Shown here piece by piece: positions 1 through 10,691 of a stretch of DNA of 64,000 bases. This DNA is from Hyaloperonospora brassicae. Lineage: Eukaryota; Oomycota; Peronosporomycetes; Peronosporales; Peronosporaceae. How positions within the stretch are numbered: the first letter of the stretch is position 1; each line of letters opens with the position of its first letter. The notes beneath the pieces were generated by a model. It was given only the letters and a program-made list of their open reading frames with translations, did no database searches and was not told the origin of the DNA. Position numbers and translations under genes: made by a program. The stretch lies in assembly GCA_947650285.1 (NCBI GenBank), contig CANTFL010001372.1, positions 124,001 through 188,000 of the forward strand, written 5' to 3'.

Positions 1-378
<378 letters not shown>

Positions 379-3239
379 TTCCTGCAGCGTGAGATATCCA
401 GTGTTAGCTCAGCTTGCGATACAACACATTTCCACGTCGGCTCGACCCCACACGGCTGATAGACGAAACAAGAGGGGCGGTGGAGGGAGTATGGGATGGC
501 CTCTCGCCGAGACGTCACCATGTCCTAATTGGACTTCCCTATGGTGTCGCCTTGTACACTTTCTCAGCCCTCTCATCACCACTCCATTCATCTAAGCCTG
601 CTCGTGACAAGCTGACGTGGCGAGCACCTACGCAGTCATACATATACCTACGGATCGGGCACCACGAAGAGACCTTTTATCATAGCATCTCACGTGGCCG
701 CCACCCGATCCGATCCTTGATACACGCAAGACGCAGCCAATTCCAGCAAGCGACGACTGCGAGTAATTTGGGGTGCGCAGCTTCGTGTGAGGAAGAGGTC
801 ACACAGTACGTCGCTCGGATGAAATGCGCATTACCGTCAGGTGCAGAAGCAGTATCAAGGATCGGGATCCGTAGGTAGGATGCAGTCACACGCACGAAGA
901 GATTGCATCGCATGCACACATACCGTCAGGTGGTCTCCTAATCCAAACTGACCTCGAATGGAGCTGCCCAACGTTAGAGCTCGCCGCAACCACTCGATTT
1001 TTCAAGTCGTTTCAGATAAGGTGCCAAAGAAGAGATATGATTGGCGGAAACAAATGAACATGTCGATTGATGGGAGGTGAAAGAAATAAATGCACACAAC
1101 TTATTTATATTCCCTCCCATCAATCGCCATTTGAACGTGCATTATAATTGCATCACAAGCGTGAGAACGTAAAAAATAGACACAAATTTTCTAACAGAAA
1201 AAGAAACACAAGGACGTATACTATACGCTTCTACCAGCACTTGCCTGGGATCGTTGGTACAAGTCCACGATTGTCTTCCTCATTTCCTTTGTAACTTGGT
1301 TCATCAGAAATGGTGCATCTTCTTTTTAAGACAGGTATTTTGCGAGAGAAAGAAGGCGCGTTTCATTTTTTGCGTTGCCAGACACTGTCGTCTATCTGTC
1401 TTCTATAATTCCACGTTGCTTCCATGTCTTCCATACATATCGATAACTGCTTGACATCGGGTTCTGTGGAGCTGTCGCCTCGGTGGTGTCGTTGAGTGTA
1501 GATAGCGTGATTGACTGCGCAGGGTCAGCGTGTCGCGTTGCACTGCTATAAAGGTGTTTATGTTACAATCAAGAGGGTATGACGACGGTGAACCTCATCA
1601 GCCAGAACAGACACTACTGGAGAGAAGACCATCTTTTGATGCTATTGCAGGTTATCGTGGAAGTGCTTGGAAGTATAAGTTTGAAAAATGCTGGACGTGA
1701 AGGCTTCGGCCACATGACGCTGTTGCTGCAAGCCGTGTTGCTCCCTAGGGATCGCTAAATTTCCATAGCTGCTGCTGTTCATGACAATTCTGCTTCAGCC
1801 GCCTGTGCTCCCGTTCGAGCCGCCGTTGCTGCGTATTGTCAAGATAAGAAAGGCACTAGACTCGATTACTTGCTCTATGAATTGGTGCGGAACTATTGAC
1901 CGGGAGTGCCAATCAGTTGTCTTCATGTGAAATAAGAAGATACTACGTGCTATTTCTACTGCTTTCATACTGTTTTCGGCTATGCGTAGTCAACAATTCA
2001 CTAATGTTGAGCCTTTGATTGTTGACGCTTTTAATCCTACAATTGCTCCCTTAGACCTGAAGACAAATCGTGAGAAGCGAAGTTGTCTCATCTACCACTA
2101 TCATCCGCTGCCTTGTGCGGCCAAAATTTCCGAATGAAAGAAGTGCGGGCACAATAGGCAGTTTTGCTCAAACCGAAAATAAAGGTATGAGGTGGACTGT
2201 TGACGTGTTTTTTCGCACGCGAAAATACGGGACGCATGCTAGCAGAGCGCACGATGCTTCACAGGTTCTACGTACGTCACAAGTTGAGCTTCTCTTATAC
2301 GTTGTGATTGCTGTGCTGAGCTGTATACCGCCGTCTCAAAGCTCTGGAGATGGATGATGTCTTGCTGTGAATAACTAAAGTCAACAAGCGCAAAGACCTA
2401 GCTGGCCCCTTTCGGTCCACATCGACTAGTAGCTCAATACATGGTCATTACAATGCTGCTTATTTGAATTTGTCGAGCTCTATACGCAACGCCAAATTCT
2501 ATTATCGAGCCATGCTATTACCAATTTTTGTGGCCGAGCTATAGCGAGTCAGCAGTATTTATGGAATATGACATAGTAATCAATAATGTGAGAAAATTAG
2601 TTAAACGACACAATATTTAAATTAAAATGCCTGCTTTGTCAAAGACAGCTACCATGACTGTATGCATAACAAGGGTTGCATCCATGATTCCAAAATTGAT
2701 CTGTGATGTGACTGTTGTGCCGTGTCGTTTTTAACCTCCATGCCTAAGACATTCGTTATATTTTTGTTTTTTTATAGTTTAATAATATAGCTTCACCTGG
2801 CGCAATATATTCGATCAAATTCGAAGCGTTTTTTTCTCTAAATCCAATTAATATTGGTAGTGATTTATTCTGCCATGTGTTCATCATTGACGTTTAATCA
2901 CCTACTATCATGATCTAATTACAAAGAGAACTTGTTCGTGCTTCGTTCTATTATGATCATATTGCTTCTTTTTATAAATATTTTATATTAGCTTCTGCGA
3001 GCTAATTAATATTTGTATATAAGCATTTAGCTTTTGTCAGCCATTTTTTAGGGAGCCGCTAATGAGCCTTCAATTTTCGCTAATGCACCTCCACCCTATA
3101 CATTAAAAAGGTAGTGGATTGAAGGTATCTAATTTCTACTATTATATTGTTGTACTTTTAAGAAACAACGCTTATTCATCTTATATCATCTATTAAATCG
3201 GACCCGTGACAACCTTCCTAAAAAGGTATTGGATAGGCC
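379..3239. other. Non-coding stretch, no gene recognised
   Basis: Contains the upstream side of the ubiquitin gene, then increasingly AT-rich sequence. The longest open frames are unrelated to anything I recognise and look random. A segment at about 3070-3105 (TTTTCGCTAATGCACC, then CCTATACATTA) resembles the ends of the TIR element at 29529-30460 and may be a fragment of the same family. A palindromic-looking pair (TGATTGATGGGAGG and CCTCCCATCAATCG) sits at about 1064-1125. Confidence 0.5.
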
Positions 3240-5230
3240 TTACCCAGCTCACAGAAGAAATGTTTGACTGTGTACGAAGCTCGCCACGTGCTTGACGAGC
3301 TAATACTGCCGGAAGGCTATGTTACAACCATTAAAAGACAACAAAAGGTGGGTAACCGCAAGGACGGTGAGGTTAAAGCAGTAGATCTGCAATACTCATG
3401 CCACGGCCGATGACCTTATTCTGGTACAGAATCAGGTACATCGCTTCTTCGTCAGCGCATGGGCTCCAGCCGCTCCACTGGCTGCTCCTTCTCGGCCACG
3501 ATCAAACGACAGCGACGTCAAGAACTACCAGACCAGTAATTGATTAAAGTCACGCATGAAGGGAAACCATGATCCCTTTGTGGGTATCAAGGCGATTCTA
3601 CGTGTATGTGCTCTGGCGGAAGCACAGGAACAATCAATGATTGCGAGTCTGTCGTGCAGGCATCAGCGCTGATCGCATCATTGTCTACCTTCGGCAATCT
3701 GATATTGTAAATTTTATTGCGCGAGATATATACAACATTCGCGCAAATGAGCGCCAAAGATTGCTAGGAGAAAGGTCTCCGCTTACACACTTGCTTAAAA
3801 GTCTAGCAACAAGCAATGACAAAAAACAACAATGCGCCTAATTACGCGAAATTTGATGCTGAGCAGCAGCTCACGCACCTTTTTATCAGGGAAATTAATG
3901 CCTGTTTCAGCTCAGGTCGGATGTTTTTAATTGACGCCACTTACAAGACCAATCGATTCCGACTACCTTTACTGCACATTGTACGCGTAACTGCGACCAC
4001 CAACAGCTACGCTTTCGCCTACAGTTTTTTAGAAACGAGATAAAGGAGACTACATCTGAGCGATGCAGAACCTAGGGCGGGTATTCGAGACGTTCGACAT
4101 CGCTACACCAAAAACACACGTTGTTGATCGCGAGATGGCATTATCAAACGTGCTCGGTAACTATTTTCCCTTTGCAAGGACACTGCTTTGTAGATGGCAC
4201 ATAAACAAAAACATCACCTCCAAGATGCAAAGGACATTTTGACTCCGCAAAGGAGTTTAAACATTTACAGCTCACGTGAAACTGCTTGGTACAAGCTCAA
4301 TCAGCGACGGAGTATGAACGTCAGCTTGTTGCGATGAGGGTAGATTTACCAGCTCATGTAATGGAGTAATCGGATTATACTTGGCTAGTTTGCAAAAAGA
4401 TATTCGTGTACTGCTACTTGCATGGTTGTCTACATTACGGTCATGTGACAACATCACGTGTCGAGAGCGCACATGCGGCTACCAAGAAGTGGGTGAACAG
4501 ATCTACAGGTAAGTAGCATTGGACATAGTGATATTGGTAGCTTGCCTACTGGAATATATTATCGCATTTAGATGACCCATGGCCGTTAGGCACAGCTCTA
4601 GAGTTGGCTTGCCACGGCCAACTTGCTATAGTCAGCCATCAGAACGCAAGAGAACGCGCCATCGTCGACATGCAGCTAGGGCCTCTGTTTTCAGGTGTAA
4701 TGAAAAAGATTTCCGCCGCAAGTTTACTGACAGCGTTAATGGCTTTCACGACTTTACCCAGGACCTCGTCAGAATATGATGACACATTAATTGGGACATC
4801 CTTGTCGTCATGCAATTCCCAGATTGCATCGGCCGTTTACAGTACAAGATTTTGACCAGCGTTGGTGGTTAATTCAAGCTTTAACACGAATGGCTGACAC
4901 CGAGGCAGTCAAATATGTTTTTTCGTTATGAAACTGTGATTAAATGATTTCTTGAAATGTATGTTAATGCTGACAGAAACCAGCAAAGGATGCTATACGA
5001 TCATGCTATCGCTACTATAGATTCCGCAATACGTGACCCTGTGCTGGTTAGGACGCGCGGGATCCCGACAGGTTCTACCCGCCGCGATTTACCTCAATTT
5101 GAAAATGTACAGAACCCGTTAAAATCTAAGAGACGTCGACGATGTGGACGCTGACAATTTTTGGGCAGGACATGTCGTCAAGCCGCACAAGCACAAGCAG
5201 TGCCTGCAGCACATCTAGTATTGCGACAGA
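3240..5230 (+). pseudogene. Decayed Mutator-like (MULE) transposase
   Basis: Remnant of a MULE/FAR1-type cut-and-paste transposase. Recognisable blocks run in order but jump between frames and cross stops: an upstream block around 3641-3835 (AGISADRIIVYLRQSDI, ERQRLLGERSPLTHLL); the transposase core at about 3816-4043 with FLIDATYKTNRFRLPLLHIV, carrying the first catalytic Asp in DATYKTN; then VVDREMALSNVLGNYFP and LLCRWHINKNI near 4120-4215; then TTSRVESAHAATKKWVNRST near 4450-4505; and a C-terminal tail at 4957-5150 with IRDPVLVRTRGIPTGSTRRD and a Lys/Arg-rich end that normally precedes a zinc knuckle. Many frameshifts and nonsense codons mean it cannot make transposase. No convincing terminal inverted repeat pair was found around it. 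Confidence 0.85.
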
Positions 5231-6693
5231 TTGAGAATAAAGAGCATTTCGATCATGTGCTTGATGCTGTCAATGCTGCATCAAACATTAAACTGTGATG
5301 TAGATGTTGATAGTCGTGAGCAATATACATGCTCCTTTATTAGATTCCATCACTATGTAAATAACTCTGTTTAACTACACATTATATTTGTCGTAATGGA
5401 TCGCTAACAACCTTTTATAGCTTTCCACAACGGTCGGTATATGAAGATACTTTTGTTGTATCACTCAAGCATATCTAGAGGTTGAGGAGCATATAATATG
5501 TGTTGTGATATCAAAATCGTATATTTACACGTTTATGTCGTACCCAAATTATCCAAGCCGATGCTAGCCTACACTTATAGTTATATTATAGTTTGCTATC
5601 CTATTAAGCAAAAGTGTGGGTAGTCTACGTTATCTCGACACATGGATGAGTTTGCGATCGCAGATGAAGTCGATCATGTGGATGTAAGCAATTTCAAAGC
5701 TTGACCGATGGAGAACGAGCCGCAATCAACACCAAGTCAGTCAGTGACAAGAAGGCGGTCACGGCAACTTCAAGATGACTCAAATTTCTCTATGAACAAT
5801 ACTATATCCAAGACAAACATTATACGAAAAATACGAGCCAGCATGCGCAACATCGTCGATCTGTATCACATACATAGCGCAATAATTTATTCGTTATCCT
5901 ACTACACCATCATCTTATATACCACAATATCCACGTCCAATACCAATGCAGCCAGAAAAATCTTTGGCTAATATCAGGACGCCAGTTCGCCTAATTCGTT
6001 CATCCGGTAGAGCGGGTGGGCCAAAATGCAGCAGCCGTTCCCATGACTAAATTCACATCAATTACCCGATGCAGAGACAGCAGCCGGTGATGATGGCGGA
6101 TTAACAGGTGCGCGAAAACACGTCAATTGTTAGGTTTCCAAGTGTCAGGAATTCGATGAACGGCAATATGCCGTAAAGCATAGCTGTCAGCAATTCATAG
6201 CGATCGCAAACCTTCATCGATCCGGCAAACATCAGTGTTTCCGTCGCTGCGTTTACATCGTCAACACCGACAAACACTTGCGTATCCATTCATTCAGCCG
6301 CTAGAATTAACGAAGTCCGTCACATTGACGCTCACTGAGGGCATTAATTAGTTGCCCAGTCGAGACAAAAAGCGCCCGACATCGGACATACCATTGAGCG
6401 TTCAACTTTTCTGTGCTTGAACAGGCCAGCAGATCAATAATAATTATATTTGCTTTAAACCCTCCAAAGCTGTATAAGTGTGCAGAAAACGACGACCTGG
6501 CTTTAGCCACTTATGTCCAGCGTGACGTTCATCGGTGGCGAATAGCTTTTAATCGCGAGCACATGTAGGTACCCAGTAGCTGATCTTGACTAGGGAGATG
6601 GAATCGACGGCATAATGCAGACAGATTCCGGGCAGTAGAAAAAGCAAGAGAGACGACGATACGAGCGACGGTAACGCCTGATAGCGGGAGGAG
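5231..6693. other. Non-coding stretch, no gene recognised
   Basis: AT-rich to mixed composition. Reading frames at 5708-5971 (plus) and 6101-6510 (minus) are short and show no family motif. It may contain further decayed transposon sequence, but I could not assign any. Confidence 0.45.
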
Positions 6694-7164
6694 TGTAACG
6701 AGGCACGCTCTTGCTCAGATAACTGAGCAAGACCTTGTATTGAGAACAATACGAGGGTGCGTACGCCCGAAGTCACGTACACGTGGCGTAGGGAAGCTCG
6801 ATTAAGACAATACAGAACCAGAAAACCCTGTCTTGAGGGAAAAGTAGAACTGTTCTTTATGATAGTTATTTTCTTGATAAATCATTTTTCGTCTTAATTT
6901 AACTATATTAAATTGCTGTTTTCTAAGTGGGTCTTCTGTCGACCACCCATTGCGCGCGTCCAGCAGCGATTGGCGGTTAAATTGGTTGATGTACCGTGTA
7001 CATCAACCAAGAAGTGGACCCCTCCACGGATATTACCCTTAGAGGTAGAATTCCGACAACATCACTTTTCTCGAGTGATGTTGATTGAATATTATCAAAA
7101 TTGATAATATTTGCAAATGGGTACTTTCGTACCAATTTTTATTTAACGGGCTCACCCCGTCACA
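6694..7164 (-). mobile_element. Diverged solo LTR of the same Ty3/gypsy family
   Basis: Begins TGTAACGAGGCACGC, matching the family terminus TGTAACGGGGCACAC. It continues with recognisable family blocks in the same order as the minus-oriented LTR of element B: CGTACACGTGGCG, AAAAGTAGAACTGTT, CCATTGCGCGCGTC and GCGATTGGCGG. It ends TTAACGGGCTCACCCCGTCACA, the degenerate counterpart of TGTAACGGGCTGCCCCGTTACA. No PBS, polypurine tract or internal region adjoins it, so it is a solo LTR. No target site duplication is apparent (AGGAG on the left, GCTCT on the right). It is far more diverged than the LTRs of A, B and C, yet its hairpin stems stay paired (6710-6731, 6982-7010, 7057-7083) with different bases. 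Confidence 0.8.
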
Positions 7165-7535
7165 GCTCTCACTCTTGCTCGTCAACAGCTCGTCGCGGTC
7201 CACGACCAACTCGACCAACTAGTAGACAGCGGCTGGACTTGCTTGTATTGGCAAGAAGAGACTCGCCGTCCTTCATCTTGTGGCACATCATCTCTCTTTA
7301 TTTTGAACGTGTGAAATCTCGTGGGAGCACATTCGCTGTTAAGGGCCACACTTTGTCGATCGCGCCATGCTCTCTGCTAGTTCTGCTTCGAGGCACATAT
7401 TCTTCAGCTTCATCGTACTAACTTGCGGCTGCTGTCTTTCCGTCGCGTCCGGTGGATTCGACATCCATTTATAAACCAGCTAAAACAATGTGTAAACGAT
7501 AATGAAAACGGTATTTTTCTGATCGAAGCACACGT
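7165..7535. other. Spacer between solo LTR and element A
   Basis: About 370 nt of more GC-balanced sequence with no recognised gene. One frame from about 7168 reads SQLSLLLVNSS-like sequence and another LTLARQQLVAVHDQLDQL, but neither continues nor matches a family I know. Confidence 0.4.
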
Positions 7536-7927
7536 TGTAACGGGGCAGCCCGTTACATGGAATTGTCACTTTAAAGAAAGTGACTATAAAGAATATTAAG
7601 TTGAATATCCTTTGAACAATATCACCAAAGTAGTGATATTGAAGGGTCGACCAAAGAGTCTGTTCATTGGTTGATATCGTGATGATATCAACCCACCAAT
7701 CGCCGCAAGACGCGCGCAATGAGTGGTGACGAGACGTCACCATACACTCAGTTATATTATCATAATTAAGTTGAGTCAAACAGAGAGACAGTAGTTAAAA
7801 GACTTAATTATATTAATATAACAGTTCTGCTTTTACCTTGACCTACGCTTCCTCGCTTGCCTTGTGTACGTCTGTCGGGGCAACGATACCCTTGCGTTAA
7901 GTTCACGCGAGGGTGTGCCCCGTTACA
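7536..7927 (+). repeat. 5' LTR of element A
   Basis: 392 bp, from TGTAACGGGGCAGCCCGTTACA to GTGTGCCCCGTTACA (TG...CA ends). The left terminus is itself a hairpin (TGTAACGGG, then CCCGTTACA). Further stems include AATATCAC/GTGATATT near 7618-7640 and the nested CCCTTGCGT/ACGC-GAGGG near the 3' end. The U3 part resembles element B, and the R-U5 part resembles A's own 3' LTR. Confidence 0.93.
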
Positions 7928-7929
7928 CC

Positions 7930-7937
7930 TGGTATCA
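7930..7937 (+). promoter_or_regulatory. Primer binding site of element A
   Basis: TGGTATCA starts two bases after the 5' LTR. It is complementary to the 3' end of an initiator-Met-type tRNA (UGAUACCA), the usual Ty3/gypsy primer. B and C carry TGGTAGCA at the same place, so A differs by one base. Complementarity beyond 8 nt is weak. Confidence 0.6.
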
Positions 7938-7971
7938 CTTTGTAATCCTTCCAAGGACCACAACATCTAAC

Positions 7972-9099
7972 ATGAACATGTTGGATGATGAAGAGACCTT
8001 TCACGCCACGCGTGAAGGGTTTACCCATTTAAGTGACATCGAATGGGGTGCGGTAGAACGAATGAGTTCTACCGTAGGCGAGTTCGCCATTAGCGATATG
8101 TTGGAGTCTCTAGACAGAGACCAACAACATGCCGCTATCGCCAAGTTCATCCAAAGTGAACTTGTCGCCGAAAGGGAGAAAGTAGCCTTGCTTCACCAGC
8201 AAGGCTCTCAACAGGCCGAGCAGTTGAGAGAACTCGGTGCTCAACAGACGGAGCTGTTGAGACAGCAGCAATTCCATGCTGCTGTGGGCGGGACGGCGCA
8301 TGCGCGTCGTCCCGAGGTCATGAAGGTTGACATCTCCAAGTACAGTGAAGTCCCGGAGGACTCTCTGTTACTATGGTTTGTCGAACTCGACAGAGCCCTA
8401 AGGGCTCGTCGCGTCGAAGATGAGCAAACGAAACTCACATTTGCTCAGACCCACTTGGCAGGACGTGCCAAAACTTGGTCCCTGGGACTCGAGAGTAGCG
8501 ACCCAAATGTGTTTAGGTCGCTAAATGACTTCAAGTCCCGGCTCAGACAAACGTTTGAGCCGCCACGTGCTGAGTTCAGGGCTCGTTCAGAGCTCCTGAA
8601 ACTCAAGCAGGGTAAGCGTGATGTGCACGCTTACGCACAACATATACGACTCCTTGCGAGTAGTATAACTGCCAACCCAGTACCTGAACACACGTTGATT
8701 ACGGTGTTCATGCAAGGGCTCGCAGAAGGGCCCGTCAGGAGCCACCTATTCCGCCTTGAGCTGAATACGCTTGAAGAAGCGATATCAGCCGCGGAACAGG
8801 AAGACTTTAGCATGAGACAGGCTCATGCTAGCTCAAACTCTTATCGCCCACCAAGACGACAAGAGATCGGAGGTCCAGAACCAATGGACCTCTGCTATGT
8901 TGAGAGCGAGAGACCTCGCTCTACAAACAACAAGCGATTGCAGAGGTGCAATCGCTGTCAGAAATTAGGTCACTACGCATACGAGTGTAGTGCTTTACGC
9001 CCAGTACCAAACAGTATTGAGCGAAATGGACGGCCATTTACCAGAAAGGGCAATGGGCGTGGGTCCAGCGCTGTTGCGAAGCCGCAACAGCGAGACTGA
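7972..9099 (+). CDS. Gag polyprotein, element A (shortened)
   Basis: Structural protein forming the virus-like particle. I chose the ATG at 7972 (MNMLDDEETFHATREGF) because B and C start there; an upstream in-frame ATG-like start lies inside the LTR. Order of parts: a Gln-rich coiled coil (about residues 45-110); a Retrotrans_gag domain (about 135-265, with the WFVELDRALRARR, GRAKTWSLGL and FKSRLRQTF blocks); and a single CCHC zinc knuckle, CNRCQKLGHYAYEC, near residue 325-338. A TGA at 9097-9099 replaces a Gly codon found in B and ends Gag just before the frameshift signal. Pol could therefore not be made from this copy by -1 frameshifting. Confidence 0.9.
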   Translation: MNMLDDEETFHATREGFTHLSDIEWGAVERMSSTVGEFAISDMLESLDRDQQHAAIAKFIQSELVAEREKVALLHQQGSQQAEQLRELGAQQTELLRQQQFHAAVGGTAHARRPEVMKVDISKYSEVPEDSLLLWFVELDRALRARRVEDEQTKLTFAQTHLAGRAKTWSLGLESSDPNVFRSLNDFKSRLRQTFEPPRAEFRARSELLKLKQGKRDVHAYAQHIRLLASSITANPVPEHTLITVFMQGLAEGPVRSHLFRLELNTLEEAISAAEQEDFSMRQAHASSNSYRPPRRQEIGGPEPMDLCYVESERPRSTNNKRLQRCNRCQKLGHYAYECSALRPVPNSIERNGRPFTRKGNGRGSSAVAKPQQRD

Positions 9100-9104
9100 C
9101 CATC

Positions 9105-9144
9105 AAAAAATGGTCGGGGTCAGTAGGGGCGGAGCGCCCTACTG
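9105..9144 (+). promoter_or_regulatory. -1 frameshift signal (gag to pol), element A, stranded by premature stop
   Basis: Slippery heptamer A AAA AAT at 9105-9111 in the gag frame, a 9-nt spacer, then a hairpin at 9121-9144 (CAGTAGGGGCG paired with CGCCCTACTG). The pol frame is open through it. In A a TGA at 9097-9099 comes first, so ribosomes would stop before the slip site. Confidence 0.7.
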
Positions 9145-10691
9145 ATCCAGCAACCTCAAGAGAATTTGCAAATCTCTTGACGAAAGTTGCTCCAGATACA
9201 CAATCATTGTGTGTCTCTGCACCTGGTGATGACGTTTCGCTCATCGCCTTGAAGTTGGAAACGACAAATGATCTGTCGCTTCGAGCCCTAGTAGACTGTG
9301 GGGCGTCGAACAACTTTGTTCGACGCCAGTCACTAGAGGGTCGTAGGCTCAAGTTCGTTGAGCGCGACATTTCCCTCACAAGTATGACGGTGCGCCTTGC
9401 AACAGGCGCATCGATTACCTTTCAGAAACGTGTAGTCGGAATCCACTACACGTTAGAGGGCGAACAGTACAATGATGACTTCATCGTACTAGATCTGGAT
9501 GACAAATTTGATGTCATCCTGGGATTACCTTGGCTCAGAAAGTACGAGCCAAGAGTGAGCTGGCAGCATCGATCCGTGAAGATGCCTGCTGCTTGTTCAT
9601 CAGATGGCCATCTGATGAACATCTTGGAGCGTCCACAAGCGTGTGGATGTTCTGCGAGTGAGTGCGATGGCCTCACTTGCGGTACGGTCGTTAGCACGAC
9701 TGCACAAGATCACAGTGTAGTTGATCACTACACTGTGGAGCAAGCTCCCGGCGGCTGTACAGAAGTACAGACTGCGCCGAAGGTCCACCACTCGAAGAAG
9801 TCGAGTGGACCGGGACATGGATGCATGCCTAGCGGGCAGCATCTTAGAAGAAAGAAGTCTGTTGCCCCCAATGGGCAACATGAAAATACTAGGTCGACTG
9901 GAGAGTCGACCGTAGAGGATCGGTTCCTGACTGTGGTTGCACAGCCACAGTCGGAAGACGTCGAGGGAATAAGTCCCCACGTACTTGAGGAAGGAATTCC
10001 TCAAGAGTCGCTTGCTGAGGGATTAGGCCCTCAGCAACCTGTGGAAGCAAGTTCCCAGGAAGTAACGGAGACGTTGAACGTCTTGGTTAATGACGGATCA
10101 AGCATAGGCGCTTATACGCTTGATCTGATTGTGCCTCCGAAGTTGACTTCGGAGATAACTCAGTTGCCAACGCTAGAACCGAAACGGTTCTTGCGTGATC
10201 TGCGTAGTGGCAAGGTCAAGCAGATCTGTATACTCGTCACAGAGGACGAGTATGTGACCGACATTCGGTCGGCAACAGTATTTGCTGAGAACGAACGGGT
10301 TCTCAGCAGCTCATCGATGGACGAAAGTGTCTTCGATGAGAAGACTCGGATTGAGCGAAACGCGTCCCAATCCTGGGAGTCACTTCAGGCAAATCCTTTG
10401 TATAAGGATTTGATCGAATTCAGGGATGTGTTCCCTGAATCCGTACCTTGCGAGTTGCCTAAGGACAAAGGCACTCGACACGAGATCGAGCTCAAACCGG
10501 GCTCGAAATACTGTGTCATGAAGCAGTGGCCACTGCCTCGTGAACAAGTGATAGAGATCGACAAGTTCTTTGCCGATCGCTTAGCAGCGGGCCATGTGAG
10601 GGAATCAACATCCTCTCACAGCTCTCCGACCTTCTGTGTGCGAAAGGCCACAGGAGGGTGGCGGATAGTGCACGCGTTTTCAACAAGCTGA
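9105..10691 (+). pseudogene. Pol part 1, element A: protease and linker to RT start
   Basis: The pol frame continues from the slip site into FANLLTKVAPDTQSLCVS. A retropepsin-like protease follows with the catalytic motif LVDCGASNNFVRRQ and a later FVVLD/ILGLPWL-type flap and hydrophobic-Gly segment (IVLDLDDKFDVILGLPWL). A long low-complexity linker (residues about 130-330) leads to the RT entry, GSKYCVMKQWPLPREQV. The frame breaks at about 10678-10682, where A has two extra bases compared with B and C (GCGTTTTCAAC against GCATTCAAC), just before the RT block FNKLNAATVP. The motif D-C-G is used rather than the more common D-S/T-G. Confidence 0.85.

Noticed and set aside
3240..5230. MULE transposase as an intact gene with introns
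   Set aside because: The frame changes do not coincide with GT...AG pairs, and stops occur within the conserved blocks, so it is a decayed gene.
6694..7164. Solo LTR as the outer LTR of element A (nested or larger element)
   Set aside because: It is in the opposite orientation to A, much more diverged, and has no PBS or PPT beside it.
9600..10004. A 134-codon minus-strand frame opposite pol of A, also open in B (22272-22676)
   Set aside because: It lies wholly opposite the pol linker, has no domain, and C lacks it. The dense inverted repeats make the reverse strand resemble the forward one and reduce stops, so it is best seen as a shadow. The antisense ORF near the 3' LTR is different: longer, and with a Cys domain and coiled coil.
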